From assembly GCA_045645985.1 (NCBI GenBank), contig JAZRJV010000001.1, forward strand, positions 1 to 64,000: a DNA stretch of 64,000 nucleotides, given 5' to 3'. The stretch is from RGIG9060 sp045645985. Its GTDB lineage: Bacteria; Spirochaetota; Spirochaetia; Treponematales; Treponemataceae. The position numbers and the translations under genes were made by a program. Positions 59,493 through 64,000 of the stretch are shown piece by piece (within the stretch, counting starts at the first letter, position 1; each line of letters starts with the position of its first letter). The notes under the pieces are model-generated. The model searched no databases. It was not told the origin of the DNA and saw only the letters and a list, made by a program, of their open reading frames with translations.

Positions 59493-59510
59493 ATAATAAG
59501 CCTCCCTATT

Positions 59511-59975
59511 CTACATTCTCTCTCTGATTGCTACATTTACCTCGATTTTACCTTGTGCAGTAATTAAAGGTACAATCAATGCTTCAACTTGATGATTAGC
59601 AATTTCCATTTTTTCACCGTAAAACAATGCTGGTGGAGTTAAGTCAAATTTAAATCCTAACTCATGAAGTTTTGTAACAGCTTGAGCAGTTACAATATTT
59701 GCTAATTCTGTAATTGTTGCCTTTGCTAAATCGTCAAAAACTTCTAATTTTTCCTCATTCATAGTTGAAGCAACATTTAATGCTGTCTCCATAGACATAT
59801 CAAAAAGAACTCGTCCTTCAACATCACCAGCAAGACCAACTAAAGCTGCAACTCCCATTACAGGCATTGAAGTTGATTTCAGATATAAATCACCTCGTTT
59901 TACATTGCCTCCTAGAACTTCTGTTAAGACATTAAAAGCAGTTTCAACAAACGGGTTAATATATTCTACTCTCAT
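59511..59975 (-). CDS. cheX: CheY-P phosphatase CheX
   Basis: A 154-residue protein of the CheC/CheX/FliY phosphatase fold. GLAGDVEGRVLFDMS and a long helix with the catalytic E-x2-N arrangement (ITELANIVTAQAV) fit CheX, which removes phosphate from CheY in spirochaetes in place of CheZ. It begins RVEYINPFVETAFNVLTEVLGG as in treponemal homologues. AGGAGG is five bases before ATG, and this RBS is at the end of hairpin element E. It lies between the CheW-CheR gene and cheY in the chemotaxis operon. Confidence 0.95.
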   Translation of the reverse strand: MRVEYINPFVETAFNVLTEVLGGNVKRGDLYLKSTSMPVMGVAALVGLAGDVEGRVLFDMSMETALNVASTMNEEKLEVFDDLAKATITELANIVTAQAVTKLHELGFKFDLTPPALFYGEKMEIANHQVEALIVPLITAQGKIEVNVAIRERM

Positions 59976-60144
59976 ATAAACCTCCTAAAAAAAAGATAAC
60001 AAAAACTTCTGTTTTTTTTATCTTTTGGTTCGCTGTTTCGTAATAAATATGAGAAACAGCCGTATATAAGCAAGTTTGCAACGCAAACCTGACATGCAAA
60101 ATATTATAACAATTTTATAAAATTTTGCATAAACCTCCTAAAAT
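59976..60144 (-). repeat. Structured leader element E: hairpin unit inside the chemotaxis operon
   Basis: On the minus strand this begins with TAGGAGG and ATG at 60130 (an eight-codon ORF to TAA). It folds as ATGCAAAAT/ATTTTGCAT, GTTTGC/GCAAAC, GCTGTTTC/GAAACAGC and AAAAGATAA/TTATCTTTT, ending directly at the AGGAGG of cheX. The order of four stems and an RBS-ATG at each end is as in elements A-C, but almost every stem sequence is different on both arms. Confidence 0.75.
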
Positions 60145-61665
60145 TTATTTTGAATAAACAGAAATATTTTCAATTAACTTTTCAGACCATTGCATTTTTC
60201 CTGCAAGACTTTCATTTTCGCCAAGAATCATAATTCCATTCCCTTTCAATCTATCTTCAAAATCCAAAAGCACATTATTTTGAACATCAGCAGGTAAGAA
60301 AGAAAGTAAATCCCTACATAAAATCAAATCTGCATTTGGTAATGAGTTTGTATTTGTACAATCATGATATTCAAACATAATCATATCTTTTATTTCTGGA
60401 ATAAAAACATAAGAACCAGAAACATTTTGTGTTAAAAATGGTTCAAGCCAAGATGTTGCATACTCAGAAGGAACAGTCAACAAAGAAGCATTTGAAACAT
60501 TTAACAAATCAATATCTTGAGAATAAATTCTAATACGAGAATCTGGATAGCGTTTTTTTAGAACACAAGCTAAACTATAAGCTTCGTAACCTTTGCCACA
60601 TCCTGGATTCCAAACAACAATTTGTTTTGCAGTATTTTCTGGCAAACAAGCACAAATGCGATTAGCATACTCTTCTGACCAAAATTCGCCTGTATTTTCT
60701 GAATAAAAGCCTTTCAAAAATTCATCAGCAGATTGTTCTGAATTTAACTGCGAATTTTCCACACCTTTTTCATCTTGCCATGCAACAAAACGAGATTTTA
60801 CCCAAGAAGAATTTATATCTGTAACATAAAATTTCTTTAAGGATTTTAATTCATCAACAATAAAATCAAAATCAACTAAACTTGCTTGAGAATTTTGCTC
60901 TAAACTAAAATCTTGTCTTTCTTGAGAAAAATCCAAAGGATTATCTTGCTGTAAATCTTGCCCAATAATAGAAGAAACAGTAGGAACTTCACTTTCTTCT
61001 TGAACAACTTGTTCTTGAGATTGCACAGGTTCCCTAACAGTTGGAATTTCCTGTCTTTTAATCACTTGAGGCGCCTGAACTTCTGAAGTTGTCTGTGGCA
61101 ACTTTGAAACAGTAAGTTTTGGAGCACTGTCAACTGATTCTTTTTCTGATTTAGGTTTATTAGAAAAAATCCTTGCAATATCCAACAAAACATAAAGGCG
61201 ATTTTCGCTTTCTACAACACCGTAAATATATTTAATATTTATATCACCAAAAAGTGGATGTGGTGGCTGAATTGTAGATTTTTGGATTCCAACAACTTTA
61301 TCAATTCCATCAACAACAATACCAAAAACATTGTCATCAACTGAAACAATAATCATATTTTCAATTTGATTATCAGAGCGTTCTTCAACTTCGATATTGA
61401 AAAATAAGCGCAAATCTATGATTGGAATAATCTCTCCACGAAGATTATAAACACCTAAAACAAATGGTGCTGTATTAGGAACATAAGTAAATCTTCCTGC
61501 TTTTGCAATTTCCTTTACACTCATAATATCGATAGCGTAATCTTTACCAGAAAGAGAAAATGTAACCATTTTAAAGTCGACAGTTGCTATCTTTTTTTCA
61601 TTTTCTTCTGAATTTTGCTCAACTGACATAACTTGTGCTAATTGTTTTTGTATATTTTCCATCAT
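60145..61665 (-). CDS. CheW - CheR-like fusion chemotaxis adaptor
   Basis: A 506-residue protein joining two chemotaxis modules. Residues about 25-170 are a CheW domain (AIDIMSVKEIAKAGRFTYVP, GVYNLRGEIIPIIDLRLFF, DGIDKVVGIQKS). About 172-265 is a low-complexity Gln/Glu/Ser/Val linker. About 275-506 is a CheR-like methyltransferase fold (WSEEYANRICACLPE, WNPGCGKGYEAYSLAC, ICSQDID-type strand, LILCRDLLSFLP). A CheW-CheR-like protein of this kind is known in Treponema denticola arrays. Whether the CheR part methylates receptors is unclear, since the usual SAM motif is G-x-S/T-G-E-E and here is NPGCGKGYE. It lies five bases after cheA. Confidence 0.9.
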   Translation of the reverse strand: MMENIQKQLAQVMSVEQNSEENEKKIATVDFKMVTFSLSGKDYAIDIMSVKEIAKAGRFTYVPNTAPFVLGVYNLRGEIIPIIDLRLFFNIEVEERSDNQIENMIIVSVDDNVFGIVVDGIDKVVGIQKSTIQPPHPLFGDINIKYIYGVVESENRLYVLLDIARIFSNKPKSEKESVDSAPKLTVSKLPQTTSEVQAPQVIKRQEIPTVREPVQSQEQVVQEESEVPTVSSIIGQDLQQDNPLDFSQERQDFSLEQNSQASLVDFDFIVDELKSLKKFYVTDINSSWVKSRFVAWQDEKGVENSQLNSEQSADEFLKGFYSENTGEFWSEEYANRICACLPENTAKQIVVWNPGCGKGYEAYSLACVLKKRYPDSRIRIYSQDIDLLNVSNASLLTVPSEYATSWLEPFLTQNVSGSYVFIPEIKDMIMFEYHDCTNTNSLPNADLILCRDLLSFLPADVQNNVLLDFEDRLKGNGIMILGENESLAGKMQWSEKLIENISVYSK

Positions 61666-61670
61666 ATCAC

Positions 61671-64000
61671 CTACTTGTTTGTTGCGGCTTCCCGTTCTTC
61701 TCTAGCATTAAGTTCTTGTTTTACGCCCAAATCAAGAAGTTGGCTAACATCAATAATGAGAGAAACAGAACCATCTCCAAGAATTGAAGCACCTGCAATT
61801 CCTGGGGTAATAGTATACTGATCTTGCAAAGGCTTGATTACAACATCTTCTTCACCAATAAGAGCATCAACCATCACACCTATCTTCTTATCAGCAGAAC
61901 CAACAATTACAATAAAACTTACATCATCTTCGGATTCTTTTTTTATACCAAAAAGTCTATTTAATCTTAAAATACTGATAACTTCATCGCGAACATTGAA
62001 AACTTCGTAATTGTCAATAGTTCTGATATCTGAATGTTTTACACGATGACTTTCAACAACAGAAGCAATCGGAATTGAATAAATTTCTTTTCCAACTCGA
62101 ACAAGCAAACCTTGAATAATTGCCAAAGTTAAAGGAAGTCTGATACTGAATTTTGTACCTTTATCTTTTTCTGATGTTACAACTACAGAACCTTTTAATT
62201 TTTCAATCTGAGTTCTAACAACATCAAGACCAACACCACGACCAGATACACTTGAAATTTTATCTGCAGTAGAAAATCCAGGTTCAAAAATAAGTTGATA
62301 AGCTTCTTGATCAGAAAGAACTTTATTAGGATGAATAATTCCTCTATCAATAGCCTTATTCTTAACTTTGTTCACATCAATTCCATGACCATCATCAATA
62401 ATATCGATAACAATCATATTTCCTTCGTTACTTGCTTTAAGCAACAAAGTACCTTCGTCATTTTTGCCTTTTTTCAATCTGTCAGAAGGATTTTCGATTC
62501 CGTGGTCGAGAGAGTTTCGAACACAGTGCATAATTGGATCAAGCAAATCTTCAACTACGGATTTATCAAGTTCGGTATCTTCACCTTCAATAACAAGATT
62601 TACTTTTTTATTTAAATCCTTGCACAAATCACGAACAACTCGAGGAAATCTTGAGAAAATTTGATTGATAGGAACCATTCGGATTTTCATAACGCCTTCT
62701 TGAAGTTCCCCAGCGATACGACCAAGATTTTGTGTAGAAGAACGGAATTTTCCTGCCATATTTTTGAATTCAGAATCAAAAGAATCAAACATTGAATAAA
62801 TGTCTCCAAATTCTTCGTTAATTTCTGACTTCAATTCTTTTAGAGTTGCTCCATTTTTTATAGAATCAACATATTCTGGCATCGAATCAATAAGACGACG
62901 CACCTTTTCTTTATAAGATGTTTCCGCATTTTTCAAATGATTTTGCATCCGTGTTAACTGAATTGCAGTTTGATTAAATGCAGCCTTTGTGATAACAGTT
63001 TCGCTTATTAAGTTAAGAAGATAATCAATTCGTTTTGAGTCAACTCTCAATACACTTCCAGCATTAGATGTGTTTGATGATTTTTTTTCAGTATTTTTCT
63101 TTACTGAAGTTTTTTCGGATTGATCTTCAGTTTGAACATTTTGTGTAGATGCAACAGAATCTGCAACAACTTCATTTGAAATAACATCTTCTTTTGTAGC
63201 AATTTCTTGTGAAACTGGTACATTTTCAACTTCTTCAACTTTAGGTGTTTCTTGAACAGTTTTGTTAACTTCAGATACTGGCACAGCAGAACTTGCTGAA
63301 GTTGTATTTGCCATATCAGTTTTTATCAACTGAGCATCAGCACATAAAGAAACATCATCCAAGAAAGCAGCATCTTCAAGTTCATCTTGAGTTGCAGCAG
63401 AAGCAACAAAATAAACAACTTTTGGCTGAAATTCATCTTCGTAGAGAATATCAAAATCAGGGATTGTTTTTAGAACATTTCCTTTTTCTTTTAGCGAGGC
63501 AAAAACTTGAATACCACCAACAGAATTCATTGGATTTGATTCATCAAATAAAACAGTAACGCCCCAAAGTCTTTGAGCACCTTCGCAAAGTTCTTTTAAT
63601 TCTAAAACTTCATATTCTGAAAGTAAGGATACAGGAGGCTCAATCACAATTTCGTCTGGAGAAGATGCAACCTCTTCAACTGGTTTTGAAGTAGGTAAAA
63701 TTTGTTCTGTAGCTGGACGCAAATTTTGTGGCACAGAAGAAGATTTCTTTTTCTTTTCATCTTTTGACGGAATGAAAGATGCAAGTTTTTCTTTTACAGA
63801 AGAAACATCATCTTCGTAAATTGTTCCGTTTTGACGACAATTCAACATCTCCTTGATAATATCAATAGAAGATAGGAGAATATCAACAACATCACCTGTA
63901 ACATCAACAGTACCAGAACGAAGTTCATCCAATAAATCTTCAACAGCATGAGTGAATGTAGAAAGTTCTGTCATCTCTACAGTTGCAGAACCACCTTTTA
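61671..64000 (-). CDS. cheA: Chemotaxis histidine kinase CheA (5' end beyond the window)
   Basis: At least 775 residues; the frame continues to the right edge. The first visible residues are KGGSATVE-MTELS, i.e. the sequence just after the phospho-accepting HTLKGG histidine of the P1 (HPt) domain; the His itself lies outside the window. Then come a P2-like linker with Ser/Glu/Val-rich spacer (to about residue 290), the dimerisation domain, the ATPase domain (HCVRNSLDHGIENPSDR, DIIDDGHGID, GRGVGLDVVRTQIEKLKG) and the CheW-like regulatory domain (IIVIGSADKKIG). CheA feeds phosphate to CheY in response to receptors. An ATG at 63972-63974 is internal and should not be used as start. Confidence 0.95.
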   Translation of the reverse strand, partial: KGGSATVEMTELSTFTHAVEDLLDELRSGTVDVTGDVVDILLSSIDIIKEMLNCRQNGTIYEDDVSSVKEKLASFIPSKDEKKKKSSSVPQNLRPATEQILPTSKPVEEVASSPDEIVIEPPVSLLSEYEVLELKELCEGAQRLWGVTVLFDESNPMNSVGGIQVFASLKEKGNVLKTIPDFDILYEDEFQPKVVYFVASAATQDELEDAAFLDDVSLCADAQLIKTDMANTTSASSAVPVSEVNKTVQETPKVEEVENVPVSQEIATKEDVISNEVVADSVASTQNVQTEDQSEKTSVKKNTEKKSSNTSNAGSVLRVDSKRIDYLLNLISETVITKAAFNQTAIQLTRMQNHLKNAETSYKEKVRRLIDSMPEYVDSIKNGATLKELKSEINEEFGDIYSMFDSFDSEFKNMAGKFRSSTQNLGRIAGELQEGVMKIRMVPINQIFSRFPRVVRDLCKDLNKKVNLVIEGEDTELDKSVVEDLLDPIMHCVRNSLDHGIENPSDRLKKGKNDEGTLLLKASNEGNMIVIDIIDDGHGIDVNKVKNKAIDRGIIHPNKVLSDQEAYQLIFEPGFSTADKISSVSGRGVGLDVVRTQIEKLKGSVVVTSEKDKGTKFSIRLPLTLAIIQGLLVRVGKEIYSIPIASVVESHRVKHSDIRTIDNYEVFNVRDEVISILRLNRLFGIKKESEDDVSFIVIVGSADKKIGVMVDALIGEEDVVIKPLQDQYTITPGIAGASILGDGSVSLIIDVSQLLDLGVKQELNAREEREAATNK

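Noticed and set aside
1..64000. CRISPR arrays, rRNA genes and tRNA genes
   Set aside because: No regularly spaced identical repeats with unique spacers and no rRNA segments were seen. No tRNA cloverleaf was recognised by eye, but short tRNA genes could be missed without a computed search.

Overview
The window is a low-GC, densely packed bacterial chromosome segment that reads as a spirochaete of the genus Treponema, probably a gut or oral commensal-type species. The strongest clue is the right end. There a minus-strand cheA, a CheW-CheR fusion, cheX and cheY follow each other in the treponemal order. An EF-P/EpmA pair, a flagellin-type Maf protein and treponemal Cys/His-repeat lipoproteins agree with this. 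The species call is inference; no rRNA gene is present.

Layout. 1-9.5 kb is accessory: an XRE regulator, an isoprenylcysteine-methyltransferase-like membrane enzyme, a GGDEF cyclase, an NSS transporter, a putative defence module (M.EcoRI-like methylase, DUF262-HNH nuclease and divergent XRE regulator), a secreted NlpC/P60 lipoprotein and a barnase/barstar pair. 9.5-27.8 kb is mostly core: ComEC-like hydrolase, YigZ, aroC, a D,D-carboxypeptidase, a beta-propeller/NodB-like protein, a LysM-M23 endopeptidase, lepB, a class B PBP, maf, a degenerate HD-GYP protein, an aldo/keto reductase, glyS and gltX. 28-32 kb and 39-42 kb are two related accessory islands. Each holds formylglycine-enzyme-fold (FGE/C-lectin) lipoproteins, an Rpn-type PD-(D/E)XK nuclease and dispersed hairpin repeats. 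Between them lie acpT, epmA, a KDPG aldolase and argJ-argB-argD. 42-64 kb holds lipoproteins, a VWA protein, a PilZ protein, a TPR protein, a cyclic-nucleotide-binding protein, murB, cysS, an ECF sigma/anti-sigma/IPT-transglutaminase-like operon, a UMP kinase, a glucosaminidase, radC, efp, a winged-helix regulator and the chemotaxis operon, whose cheA runs off the right edge.

The most interesting signal is not a protein. Five intergenic elements (about 1317-1641, 3257-3581, 34259-34584, 55063-55162 and 59976-60144) sit directly against the ribosome-binding site of unrelated genes. Three of them are tandem pairs of a unit of about 156 bases. The complete units open with their own RBS and start codon and fold into up to four consecutive hairpins. 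The last hairpin abuts the RBS of the real gene. Stem sequences differ between copies while pairing is kept, so this looks like a structured-RNA leader family with a short upstream ORF. A second highlight is the frameshifted FGE lipoprotein at 39254-40484. Its last 45 or so codons are GC-rich and carry NNC-type codons at lectin-fold variable positions, as expected of a diversity-generating-retroelement variable region. Other dispersed hairpin families, a three-way alternative hairpin before the HD-GYP gene, a possible C-rich small RNA, a truncated kinase N-lobe and several enzymes that have lost catalytic residues are also recorded.
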